NCBI GenBank assembly: GCA_948144175.1
Contig: CANXME010002051.1
Coordinates: 372,001 to 436,000 of the forward strand
Direction: 5' to 3'
Source of the DNA: Closterium sp. NIES-65
Taxonomy: Eukaryota > Streptophyta > Zygnematophyceae > Desmidiales > Closteriaceae
Length of the DNA stretch: 64,000 nucleotides
The notes under the pieces are model-generated. The model did no database searches. It worked only from the letters and a program-made list of their open reading frames with translations, and was not told the DNA's origin. Both the position numbers and the translations under genes were made by a program. Below are positions 41,984 to 53,400 of the stretch, piece by piece (position 1 is the first letter of the stretch; each line of letters starts with the position of its first letter).

Positions 41984-42007
41984 GCGCTTATATCCGGGGC
42001 CATACGG
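41984..42007 (-). repeat. Right terminal inverted repeat of the pogo element
   Basis: Reverse complement reads CCGTATGGCCCCGGATATAA plus GCGC. Subterminal GGCGCTTATAAT and CGGCCATAAGCGCC motifs lie at about 41878-41980. Confidence 0.92.
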
Positions 42008-42009
42008 TA

Positions 42010-43012
42010 ATATCGATACCCATTATAGGTGCCGGAATTGTGGTTCGTACACCTAACCACTATTATTTTCTAGGGGAAACCCAACCCATTAATCTTGCGT
42101 TTCAAAGTTACCCTGCACGTTTTCGACTATTTCAGTTCGACACTTAGATGACTGGGGCTATGAATGATGCCTAATGCTCGAAGTTTAAACTCATGCGAAT
42201 CTGAATCCATAGCGCAATTCTACAACACTCTCTTCAGGGATCTGGAACAGACTCTCGCTAAAATTTACTGATGCCCCACACAACCCTCGGTCAAAGATTT
42301 AGAAAGGGTGCATACCCCACTTGTGCAAGTGGGGTTGACAATAGACCGAAAGAAAATAACGTTGGTTAGATGTAATTGATTCAGGTTTATTGAACAACAT
42401 TGGAAAATGATGTGGCAACGTTTAACGGGAATAGTTAAGTCTCATGATTTTCATTTCATTGTTGAAATGTTTATAAATCAACAATAAAAACAAGATGGAG
42501 ATGATAATGCTAACAATAGTCATATTTTATGCTAAGTGGATGTTATAAGCAGGAATATGAGTTCATATACAGCGTTGTAACATAGACTCCTGCACTTTTA
42601 GTTGTAACGGAGCCATTCACTTTGAAATGAAACAGGGTGAAGGAAGAATTTGGTGACTGGGCATTCTTCTCGATTCTGGGGCCCAGAAGTCCCTGTGGGG
42701 CTGGGGAATGAGCAAATCCTACGGCGCACTTTCCCCTTCAAATGAAAATCGACGGAGATCGCTTTACATCGGCGAGTGCCTTGGGGCACGCTTGGTGCCA
42801 CCGTGGAATCAAACCATTGGTTGCACCGATCGTCGCGACATCTTCACGCGGATAATGTCCGACATCTCCATCGCCCCGGGATTCCCACATCTCGAAGTTG
42901 CATCAGATTCTGCGCTGGTGCAGCCTCTCTGAAACCCCATTTCTCCTCCACGAGTGTGACTGGTTTGCAAGTGTACACTTCGCACACCTGCACTCCACGC
43001 ACATCTGACACC
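42010..43012 (+). promoter_or_regulatory. Upstream region of psbO
   Basis: About 1 kb without a supported coding frame. The first 600 bp are AT-rich; 42700-43012 is GC-richer and should hold promoter and 5' UTR. An inverted CCAAT box (ATTGG, 42816-42820) and a GATAA I-box-like motif (42851-42855) are visible, both common in light-regulated plant promoters. No clear TATA box was located, so the transcription start is unknown. Confidence 0.45.
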
Positions 43013-44225
43013 ATGGCCGCCACCGCTGCGTCCGCCAGCCTCAAGGCTTCCACGTTCGTGCAGCCTAAGATCAATGCCACCTCCCTCAAGGCTGCTCCCG
43101 TCTCGCAGGCTTTCGGCCTGAAGACTGCCTCCGCCAAGGTGTCATGCTCCGCGGAGGAGAATGTGCGCGGCTTCGTGCAGAAGTGCGCTGATGCCGGCAA
43201 GGCCGCTGCTCTTGCCCTCGCCTCCACTGCCCTGGTCGCCTCGGTAAGTCGGATGAGCATTGAAGGCTAAATTGTAGAAGCGCCAGAGCCCTTAGTTCCT
43301 GCATCAGACTCGAATTTTCAATTGGACTGGACTTTTCGTTTGAATCCGAGCGTAGACATCTTTGCCGCTGCTACAGTCGAGAGCTAGATTTTACTCAATT
43401 CGCCTTTCCTGCGTCCCTGCTTTTGTTTGTCTTTTTCTCATCCACCTTTCCTGCGTCCCTATTCTTCTTGTCGAACAGTCTGCCCAGGCCGCGGTTCCCA
43501 GGCTGACCTTCGACGAGCTCCAGAGCCTGACCTACTCCGAGGTGAAGGGCAGCGGCATCGCCAACCAGTGCCCCATCATCGCTGGCGGCGTTGACGGCTT
43601 CGCCTTCAAGTCCGGCAAGTACCAGGTCTCGAAGATGTGCTTGGAGCCCACTGGCTTCACCGTGAAGGCGGAGTCGCAGTTCAAGGGCCAGGGCGAGGAC
43701 TTCCAGAAGACCAAGCTCATGACCCGCCTCACCTACACCCTGGATGAGATCGAGGGTCCCCTCGAGGTGAACGGAAACAACCTCAAGTTCACGGAGGTCG
43801 ACGGAATTGACTACGCCGCCGTCACCGTCCAACTCGCGGGTGGTGAGAGGGTTCCGTTCCTGTTCACCATCAAGGAGCTTGTTGCCTCCGGCCCCGCTGA
43901 CAGTTTCGGAGGGTCGTTCCTCGTGCCATCGTACCGTGGCGCCACCTTCCTTGACCCTAAGGGCCGCGGTGGTGCTCAGGGCTATGACACCGCTGTCGCT
44001 CTGCCCGCCGGTGGTTTCGGCGATGAGGACAAGCTGCAGAAGGAGAACCAGAAGAGCTACAAGTCCCTGAGCGGCAACATCCAGTTCAGCGTTGCCAAGT
44101 CGAATGTGGAGACCGGTGAGATCGGCGGTGTGTTCACGAGCGTGCAGCCGTCTGACACAGATATGGGTGCCAAGGTGCCCAAGGAGGTGAAGATTGAGGG
44201 CATCTGGTACGCCCAGCTTGACTAA
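43013..44225 (+). CDS. PSBO: PsbO, 33-kDa manganese-stabilising protein of photosystem II
   Basis: Two exons, 43013-43243 and 43479-44225 (stop TAA), with one phase-0 intron of 235 bp (GTAAGT...ACAG); 325 residues, the usual precursor size. Residues 1 to about 50 form a Ser/Ala-rich plastid transit peptide. A hydrophobic thylakoid signal ([14 protein letters not shown]) follows and ends in AQA before [11 protein letters not shown], so the mature lumenal protein starts there. PsbO marks: GSGIANQCP and [14 protein letters not shown] with the two conserved cysteines, [61 protein letters not shown] region and [19 protein letters not shown]. It stabilises the Mn4CaO5 cluster on the lumenal face of PSII. 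The mature part is closer to plant than to Chlamydomonas PsbO by eye. Confidence 0.98.
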
Positions 44226-44800
44226 TTTTGCTTAGAGACCCGAGTTTATTTCCGCGTATTGTAAAACGTCTTGTAAATCAAAAGATGCATACACAGTTTT
44301 CCCGTACAATTGTTTCCTGCATAAATAGCAGAGCAGGCCCTGTGCTGGTTTTAGAGTAGTATGTCAAAGCCGCAGGAGACATTCTGGGTACAGAAATTGT
44401 TCACTCATCACCTATTAGCTCTAAACAGGTTGGCCGTGCAACTGCAAAACACTTAAAAAACTCTGGCTTCAAATTTGTGAACAAATCAGACAGGCCCGTT
44501 TCTCATCGACTGCAAAGCACTTGGTCAACTTGTGACCCTGGTTTTAACAAGCTGAAATGCGAGGGCCTGCAGTAACGTCTCGTACGGTACTACCAGCCAC
44601 TACAGCAAGGTAGTCATCCAAGATCTAGCAAACGTGTGGCACGTTTACCACCGCTCTGACCCTCACAGTGCCATAGAGAGACTGAATAAGAATTGGTCCA
44701 ATGAGAAATCTCTCGGATGAGTGTGCGATCCTATAAGAAGGAACCCAATTTCGACTGACCAGCAGGCCACATGTGTGTGACACAAGGAACATCAGTTATC
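44226..44800. other. psbO downstream region, no gene seen
   Basis: 3' UTR and convergent intergenic DNA towards the minus-strand Rab5-interacting gene. TGTAAA motifs at about 44260-44277 could serve as polyadenylation signals; this is weak. Confidence 0.45.
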
Positions 44801-46115
44801 TTAGGCTGCATGTCCACATGGCGAGGTGCTACAATCATCCAGGTGCGCCACCTCATGAGGCATGCAGATATGTGAAGAGCAGTATCCAAACGAGCTGCAA
44901 GGGGACAAGGGGGAATGGAGGTGTGGGAAGAGAGCACAGCAGAGCCTGTTCAGGTAGAGCTGGGTCTTTCCGGCTCTCAATAAGAGTGACAAGCTACGGA
45001 AAGGGTTTAGGGTGCCTGAGTTGAGCAGCATAGAGACGGATAAGACGAGACTGACCAGGAAGACGCCGAAGGAGTTGAGGAGGCCCTCCTGCAGCAGTGC
45101 CCCGTGGCCGCCCAGCTCCTCCGCATCCACCTTCACCACCAGCGTGTAGTACCCCATCATCACTGCCGTGCTCAGCACCAGGAAGCTGCCTCACCAGTGG
45201 GAGGAAGGGAATGAGAGAAAGAGACGATGGCATGTGAGGCATTTCATTCTCTCACCACGAGCGCGTCGTACCCGTCATCACCGCCGTGCTCAGCACCAGG
45301 AAGCTGCCTCACCGGTGGGAAAAAATGAAAGTCGGAAAGAGATGAACTTGCTGGGGTGTGATTGGAGAAATGGCAAGGCACTGGCTTGACATGGCATCTC
45401 CAGTTCGCACTTCTGACGTGCTTGCCTGATGGTTGGCACAGATTCAACCAATGTACACAATCTAACTGACAGAACGACCCCTCCCTGCCTACTACCCCAC
45501 CACCCAAACGAACCCCAACATCCCTACCTCCACACACAGCCGCCACTGACCCGATGATGCCAATGCCGCCTGTGATGGGCGCAATGCCCCACAGCACGCC
45601 AAAGAGCACCGCGAGCACCTGGCGCATCCAGTACAGCACGTCCTTGAACGCATCCTGCCCAGGGGGCGAGCGCCAGTGGGAGGGGGTAGAGGCCAGCAAC
45701 AGAAGGGTACAGAATTGAAGGACAAGAGGTGAACGAGGAAGGGAAGATTTTAGGTCAAATATATGCTGCTTTCGTAAAAAAAGACATTGGCTTCATACCA
45801 AGCACATTGTGGTGCGTTCTAATTCAAAGGGATCAGAACACCTGCCAATAATTCAGTGTAGCACCTCCCTAACTTCCATCCATCTCATACGCCATCCCTC
45901 TTGCCCACGTGGTACTTGACCTTCCCACCACTCATGTCATCCCACCATCCACGCCATCCACGTCATACCTGGTCCTCCGCAACATCTGGTTTTAATAGTG
46001 ACGAGAGCAGACCCGATTGCGACTGCTTCTGTCGATGTGCGTGCAACGTGAGGGCGGGGGCACAAGGAGTGGGAGTGGGAGGCATGGGAGAACGTGAGGG
46101 AAGGAAACGAGGCAT
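44801..46115 (-). CDS. RAB5IF: Rab5-interacting (RAB5IF/EMC6-like family) membrane protein
   Basis: Minus-strand gene assembled by homology. Exon 1 runs 46115-45969 (ATG at 46115, a second in-frame ATG at 46085) and ends KPDVAEDQ before GTATGA. Exon 2, 45654-45528, reads DAFKDVLYWMRQVLAVLFGV then LWGIAPITGGIGIIGSVAA, matching the FLDVIYWFRQ...GVIWGVLPL signature of RAB5IF. Exon 3, from 45189 or 45185, reads FLVLSTAVMMGYYTLVVKVD then AEELGGHGALLQEGLLNSFGVFLV. It has two or three membrane spans and about 140-180 residues. Animal relatives have been linked to Rab5 and to respiratory supercomplex assembly; the algal role is unknown. The exact exon 2 donor and the C-terminus (open to 44801) are not settled. 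It is divergent from SART1. Confidence 0.8.
45157..45306 (-). repeat. Tandem duplication of the start of exon 3 in the Rab5-interacting gene
   Basis: About 40 bp (plus strand CGTGCTCAGCACCAGGAAGC, then TGCCTCACC, and the preceding TCATCACNGC) occurs at about 45161-45195 and again at about 45271-45311, roughly 112 bp apart. The second copy lies in the intron and is a partial pseudo-exon. Confidence 0.75.
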
Positions 46116-47467
46116 TGTAAATGAGTAGAGCAGATGTCAATAAGAGTGACGGGCGCGGGGGAAGGGCAAAGGAGAGTCCTAAAAAACCACAATTGCACTC
46201 CCCCCTCCCTTCACTTCATCGCGTCGCTCTGTTCCCCCGCTACCCGTGCACCAAGGCATCAGCTGTGCGACAACCTCACAATCGCACCATGCCAGCGACT
46301 GTGCGGCAACCCCACCGTCGCACCTTAGTCGCCATGGGGGCCGCTGCGCAAGCCCTCGAAGCTGAATCGGACCCCCTTGCTGTTCCTATTGATCACACAC
46401 CACACGCGACGCTCCGTTGGGCAACAATCCCCTACGCGACGATTGCCTGAGCGACGATATCCCTAAACGACGGCCAGGCAGGCGCAAAGCTCCCGGCTGA
46501 CCCCTTCTGGATCCACGACGAGAAAACGCTGTCTTCGCTCGTGAGCCGGAAAAACACGTCGCACACGGAAGGAAGACGAAGCTGCGAGGAACAAGCAAGG
46601 GTTGGGTGTGCGGGTTGGGTTGGGATGGGAGCACGCATGCGACAATCGCAGTGATGGAGGCCGGGATCACCACCACGGGATCACCACCACGGCAAGGCCC
46701 GCTCTCTTGTAATAACAAGCCAGCGCTGCAACGGGCACGGGCACTACATCAGAGATTGCTTGTAAAATCTCATCTGCTCGCTGCAGTAGCTGATTGCTTG
46801 CGACCTCGCTGTCCGTTTTCCCACGCAGCTTTCGTCGGTCAGCCCGAGTCGACCCAAATTACTCACTCGCAGGTTCTCCAACGGATCGCGACGCGTGAAT
46901 GGCTTGGAGAGGACGAGGCTGACCAGGCAAGGAAGATGGAGAGCGAGGAAGATCGCACATGTGCCAGCGATGGAGAAACGGACCCCTGCGAGAAACTCCT
47001 GGGGCCAGGAAAGCCCCAATTCTCTGATCCAGAGCAGATTCGAAGTCGCTTCGACCGCGAGTATAGCACCGCGTCCCTCACTCCAAGCTGTTCTCCTTCG
47101 GAATGTGCCGAGCCCCAAATATCTAAAAAATTTCCTACTGGCCGGTTCTAAGTGTTCGGTACAGATTTGTATTACATGATACATGCACGCTGAACACGCC
47201 CTGAATCAGATTCTCTGCGAAGTCCTTGGGTGGTAACAGGAGTTAGGTGCCTCTATTTCCCTCCAATTCACAAAAGGTTTCGCAAGCTCTTGCAGACGAG
47301 GATATACGCGTTCTTGTGTTAGCGTGTTAAGACATCAGAGTAGAAACGCAGTGAAACCGTTTTCACAAGAGATGCTTGTGCAGAGCACTGGCATTTGGTA
47401 GTCCGTCTGTACGGTCAATCTGTGTTCCTGAGATTCCTCCAGCCCTGGACAGCCCAGCGACGCGCGC
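46116..47467. other. Divergent intergenic region, no supported gene
   Basis: 1.35 kb between the 5' ends of the Rab5-interacting gene and SART1. It contains open frames up to 181 codons on both strands (for example 46606-47151 plus, 46744-47184 minus) that resemble no family I know and overlap each other in antisense, so they are not annotated. Short direct repeats are present, e.g. GGGATCACCACCACG twice at 46662-46693. Both promoters should lie here. Confidence 0.5.
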
Positions 47468-50400
47468 ATGGCTCCCAAGGCTCGCAAAGGCGATGCCGCC
47501 GCGTCTGCAAACGGCGGCGGCGATGCGGGCGACGATCTAATGGCGTGGGTGGCGAAGAGTCGCAAGCTGGACGAGAAGCGGCGCGCGGAGAAGGAGAAGG
47601 CGGAGCGCATGGCGCGTATGCTCGCCGACCAGGTGCGACTCGCGTGCCTTCGCCGCTGCTTACCCTTGCGCGTTTTGTCTTAAATCGTGGCGCTTGTTCG
47701 TCGCATTACAAAAGCGTGACCGGCGTTTCCATGGATTGCCGTGGCGTGGCAAATGGAGTGATTTTATGTCACTCAGTTGTCTGCTGCTTGCCGCTTAGCT
47801 CGATTCTCCGCCGCGCGCAGTTTCTCGCCTTTTACCGATTCGCTTTGTATGAATGAAATATGTTGGTTCCATTTTGATCAAGTGTGCAACGTGTCTCCTT
47901 GACAAAGGCAATGAAGATTTTATTCCCCGCAGTGCCGTGCGTCTGTCTGTTGTGATCTTACCGCAGGACGACGCGGCTGCGGAGGAGGAGGAGGACGACG
48001 AGGAGGAGCAAGGAGGAGGGTGGCAGCGGTCATCGCGACCCGAGTACACCTCTCGTGAGCTCCCACTCGCACTCCCACTTCCACCCCACACCAACACTCC
48101 TCCCCCTCCCCCCTTCCTTCCCCTTCCCCCTTCCTTCCCCTTCCTCCGCTCCCACTTCCCTTCCTGCCGTGTGTACTGTGGCTCTGGAGTCGAGTCGACT
48201 TGCAAGCCCATCCGCACACACCTGTCATGCGTGCTTCCTCCTGCTGCCTCTTCCTCGCCCACCACCCACGTCGTGCCGTTGAACTCTCCTCCTTCCCCTC
48301 ACTCTCCTCCCCCGTCCCAAACCCTCGCTCTGTCTCGTCCCATCGCCAACTACCTCACTCCCTCACCCATTCCCTCTCCTTCTCTCCCCCCGTTATCTCT
48401 CCTGTCCTGCCTCCTGCCGTACGCCCTTCCGCCCCAACCCCCCTGGTCCGTGGCGAGCGTGCAGGCGACCTGGCGGGGCTGAGGGTGCGGCACGGGGTGG
48501 GCGCAGTGCTGCAGGAGGGCGCGGCCGTGGTGCTCACGCTCAAGGACGCCTCCATCCTCGCGGGGGATGATGTCAATCAAGGTACTGCTGCGGGCAGGGC
48601 AGGGCACCCATGGGTGGCAGGAGAGCATCGAGCGTTGCTGCTTGCTGCCTCTCCACGTCGCCTCGTGCTGTCGTGTTCTTCTCCTTGCGCTCGCTCCTAA
48701 CCATCTCCATTCCCTCCTTCACTCCATATCTCCTCCACCCTCCTCACGCACGTGTGGGGCATGACGTGTTGTGTGTGCTGGCGGGTGGCAGAGGAGGACG
48801 AGTTGGAGAACGTGGAGGTGGCGGAGCAGAGCCGGCGAGACAAGGCGTACCGCGCTGCTAAGAAGACCACCAGCATTTCCGACAAGTGAGTGAGGCTGGC
48901 AGTGGGTGCTGGCAAGTGAGGGGCAGTGCGCCGGAGCTGCTTGGGGGATTTGGGGGATTCGGATGAAATCCGTGCATGGAGTGCTGTAGAGAAAGAGACA
49001 AACAAGTCAAGTCAGAGGCACGTTTGAAAGGCCCGCCTCCTCCACCCCACTGCGGCCATCTCTCACCCTCCCTGAGTCTTCCCCCCTGTGGATCTCGCCC
49101 TCTCTTGCCCCCCCCGTGGGGAGCAGATTTGCGGAGGACGAGGGAGAGAAGAAGCCCATGCTGCCGCAGTACGACGACGGGCACGACGACGAGGTGAGCT
49201 GCACCAACAGTGAGCACTGGGGATGCGCTTTTGGAGTGGACGTGGCAGCGCTTGGTGGGTGCGTGCAAGCCATTGATGAGCAGAGTGTCCCCGAGCAAGG
49301 CTTGTATCGAGGCTGGTGCCATGAAATCCCCATGCGCTCATCCTTCCCTACCCCCTCCTACTCCCCCCTCTTTCCTACTTTTCCTTGTTCTTGCTGCTTC
49401 TGTTCTGCCCAACCTGTCGTGGCTGTGTTGTGGCCTGCGGCGTGGTGTGGTGTGGTGGGCGTGCGTGTGTGGCGGGCAGGGCATAGTGCTGGACGGGTCG
49501 GGCGGGCTGGATGAGGCCACTCGCTCGCGACTGGACCAGGTGAGGGCACGGGGGAGAGGCGAGGGGGAGAGGCGAGGGGGAGAGGCGAGGGGGAGAGGCG
49601 AGGGGAGAGGCGAGGGGAGAGGCGAGGGGAAGAGGCGAGGGGAGAGGCGAGGGGAGAGGCGAGGGGAGAGGCGAGGGGAGAGGCGAGGGGGAGAGGCGAG
49701 GGGAGAGGCGAGGGGGAGAGGCGAGGGGGAGAGGCGAGGGGAGAGGCAAGGGGGAGAGGCGAGGGGGAGAGGCGAGGGGGAGAGGCGAGGGGAGAGGCGA
49801 GGGGGAGAGGCGAGGGGGAGAGGCGAGGGGGAGAAGCGAGGGGGAGAGGCGAGGGGGAGAGGCGAGGGGGAGAGGCGAGGGGGAGAGGCGAGGGGGAGAG
49901 GCGAGGGGGAGAGGCGAGGGGGAGAGGCGAGGGGGCGAGGCGAGGCGAGGCGAGGGGGAGAGAGGCGGCGAGGAGGAGAGAGAGGGGATGAAAGGCGGGG
50001 CAGCAATGCACATGTGGATATCCCCATCCTTGTTACCCTCGCACTCTGCAAGACGCCGTGAAATAGACAATGCAATCCTGGTCCTCTCCTCTCTCGTCTC
50101 ACTGTCTACTTGTTGCATCCGCCTGAAGAATAGTTCCGCTGCTCTGCTCCCTCCCCCTTGCTCTTCTCTTGGCCCCCCTCCTGCCTAGTCCGATTTCTTC
50201 TCTTCCCCCTCCCAGGATCCCCTTCATCACCATTCAACTTCCGCCCGTCCCCCCCACTGCACATTTCTCTCCCCCGATGCTTGTGCACGTGCGAACCTTG
50301 TCTCTTATTCTCACCTCTCCGCCACGTTTGGCCCACCTCTCCTCTCCCCACACCCTCCAACCACCCCCCCCCCCCCCCCCCCGCCAAGCTCCCCCCTCCC

Positions 50401-53400
50401 CAGGTGCGCAGCAGGCTGCAGGGCGCAGCCAGCGCGCTCCCCCCTGCCCCCCATGCGCTGGGCAGCACCACGTTCGGGGGAGGGGCGGATGGGACAAGCT
50501 TCGCCGCCCCAAAGGTGGCGAGCGACTTCCTGACGGCGGAGGAGATGGAGCAGCGGCGGGCGGCAGCACAGTTCCGAAAGCCAAAGCGGAAGAAGGAGAG
50601 CCGAAGGCGACGAGGGGGGGAGGAGGGGGGTGAGGAGGGGGAGGGTGGAGCAGGGGAGGGAGGAGGGGGTATGATCAAGAAGAAGAGGAAGAAGGAGAAA
50701 TTGGATTTGGATAAGCTAGAGGCGCAGGCTCGGGCGGCAGGTTTAGGGAGAGGTTCGGATCTGGGGAGGAGGGACGGGGAGGGAGGGACGGGGGTGACGG
50801 CGAGGCGGAGGGAGGAGCAGGCAAGGGAGGAGAGGGGTGGGCGGGCGGCGTATGAGAGCGCCAAGGCCAAGGCGATGCAGGCCTCGATGGTGCTGAAGGG
50901 GGAGAGGGAAGGGGGCGCAGGGGAGGAGGGTGGAGTGGGTGGCAGGGAGGAGAGGGGGGTTGTGAAAGAGGAGATGGATGTGCATGGGCGCGTGGGGGGG
51001 ACGGGTGGGTGGGAGGAAGGGGGTGGAGGGACAGTGGTGAAGAGGGAAGAGGAGGAGCAGGAGAAGGGCGAGGGCGAGGAGGCGGGACGGGAGGGGGAAG
51101 AGGAGGAGGAAGAGGTGGAGGAGGGGGAGGGGGATGACACGGTGGTGATAGGCGATGACGATGAGGACCTGCAGCGGTCGCTGCAGCGCACCCGACAGCT
51201 CGCCCTCAGGCGCCGGCAAGACGAGCTCGCCGCTGCTGCCAGGGCCGCTGCCGCTGCTGCTGGGGATGGGGGTGGGGATGGGGGTGACGTGGGGAAGGTG
51301 AAAGAGGAGGCGGACGTGGGAGCCGGGAGTGGTGCGGGCATTGCGGGGGTAAGCCCAGCAGTGAGGGGCGAGGCTCTGGTGCTGGCGCGGGTGAAGCAGG
51401 TGGGGCGGGTGAGGAGGCGGGGGGGGCGACGGGGAAGGGGAGGGCGTGGAGGGTGGGGAGGGAGAAGGCGCGGAGGGCGTGGGGCGCGGGCTTGTGTTCA
51501 GCGACACGGGGGAGTTCTGCCGCGGCTTGCAGCTGGATGATGGTGAGATGGCAGGATGATGGTGAGGTGGCAGGATGATGGTGAGGTGGCAGGATGATGG
51601 TGAGGTGGCAGGATGATGGTGAGGTGGCAGGATGATGGTGAGGTGGCAGGATGATGGTGAGGTGGCAGGATGATGGTGAGGTGGCAGGATGATGGTGAGG
51701 TGGCAGGATGATGGTGAGGTGGCAGGATGATGGTGAGGTGGCAGGATGATGGTGAGGTGGCAGGATGATGGTGAGGTGGCAGGATGATGGTGAGGTGGCA
51801 GGATGATGGTGAGGTGGCAGGATGATGGTGAGGTGGCAGGATGATGATGAGGTGGCAGGATGATGGTTAGGTGGCAGGATGATGGTGAGGTGGCAGGATG
51901 ATGGTGAGGTGGCAGGATGATGGTGAGATGGCAGGATGATGGTGAGGTGGCAGGATGATGGTGAGGTGGCAGGATGATGGTGAGGTGGCAGGATGATGGT
52001 GAGGTGGCAGGATGATGGTGAGGTGGCAGGATGATGGTGAGGTGCAGGATGATGGTGAGGTGGCAGGATGATGGTGAGGTGGCAGGATGATGGTGAGGTG
52101 GCAGGATGATGGTGAGGTGGCAGGATGATGGTGAGGTGGCAGGATGATGGTGAGGTGGCAGGATGATGGTGAGGTGGCAGGATGATGGTGAGGTGGCAGG
52201 ATGATGGTGAGGTGGCAGGATGATGGTGAGGTGGCAGGATGATGGTGAGGTGGCAGGATGATGGTGAGTGGCAGGATGATGGTGAGGTGGCAGGATGATG
52301 GTGAGGTGGCAGGATGATGGTGATGGTGGCAGGATGATGGTGAGGTGGCAGGATGATGGTGAGATGGCAGGATGATGGTGAGGTGGCAGGATGATGGTGA
52401 GGTGGCAGGATGATGGTGAGGTGGCAGGATGATGGTGAGGTGGCAGGATGATGGTGAGGTGGCAGGATGATGGTGAGGTGGCAGGATGATGGTGAGGTGG
52501 CAGGATGATGGTGAGGTGGCAGGATGATGGTGAGGTGGCAGGATGATGGTGAGGTGGCAGGATGATGGTGAGGTGGCAGGATGATGATGAGGTGGCAGGA
52601 TGATGGTGAGGTGGCAGGATGATGGTGAGGTGGCAGGATGATGGTGAGGTGGCAGGATGATGGTGAGGTGGCAGGATGATGGTGAGGTGGCAGGATGATG
52701 GTGAGGTGGCAGGATGATGGTGAGGTGGCAGGATGATGGTGAGGTGGCAGGATGATGGTGAGGTGCAGGATGATGGTGAGGTTGCAGGATGATGGTGAGG
52801 TGGCAGGATGATGGTGAGGTTGCAGGATGATGGTGAGGTGGCAGGATGATGGTGAGGTTGCAGGATGATGGTGAGGTTGCAGGATGATGGTGAGGTGGCA
52901 GGATGATGGTGAGGTGGCAGGATGATGGTGAGGTGGCAGGATGATGGTGAGGTGGCAGGATGATGGTGAGGTGGCAGGATGATGGTGATGGTGGCAGGAT
53001 GATGGTGAGGTGGCAGGATGATGGTGAGGTGGCAGGATGATGGTGAGGTGGCAGGATGATGGTGAGGTGGCAGGATGATGGTGAGGTGGCAGGATGATGG
53101 TGAGGTGCAGGATGATGGTGAGGTGGCAGGATGATGGTGAGGTGGCAGGATGATGGTGAGGTGGCAGGATGATGGTGAGGTGGCAGGATGATGGTGAGGT
53201 GGCAGGATGATGGTGAGGTGGCAGGATGATGGTGAGGTGGCAGGATGATGGTGAGGTGGCAGGATGATGGTGAGGTGGCAGGATGATGGTGAGGTGGCAG
53301 GATGATGGTGAGGTGGCAGGATGATGGTGAGGTGGCAGGATGATGGTGAGGTGGCAGGATGATGGTGAGGTGGCAGGATGATGGTGAGGTGGCAGGATGA

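Larger units (their letters stand above)
38907..42007 (+). mobile_element. Autonomous pogo/Tigger-like DNA transposon (3,101 bp)
   Basis: TA at both sides (38905-38906, 42008-42009). Terminal inverted repeats of about 24 bp with one mismatch, CCGTWTGGCCCCGGATATAA followed by GCGC. Further GCGCTTATAAT/ATAAGCGCC motifs lie inside each end. Between them is a single four-exon gene with a complete DDE transposase. TA duplication, CENP-B/psq-type helix-turn-helix and DD35D are the hallmarks of the pogo branch of Tc1/mariner. Confidence 0.93.

Noticed and set aside
46121-47184. Possible small genes between the Rab5-interacting gene and SART1
   Set aside because: Overlapping antisense frames, no recognisable domain, no splice or codon-bias support; left as intergenic.
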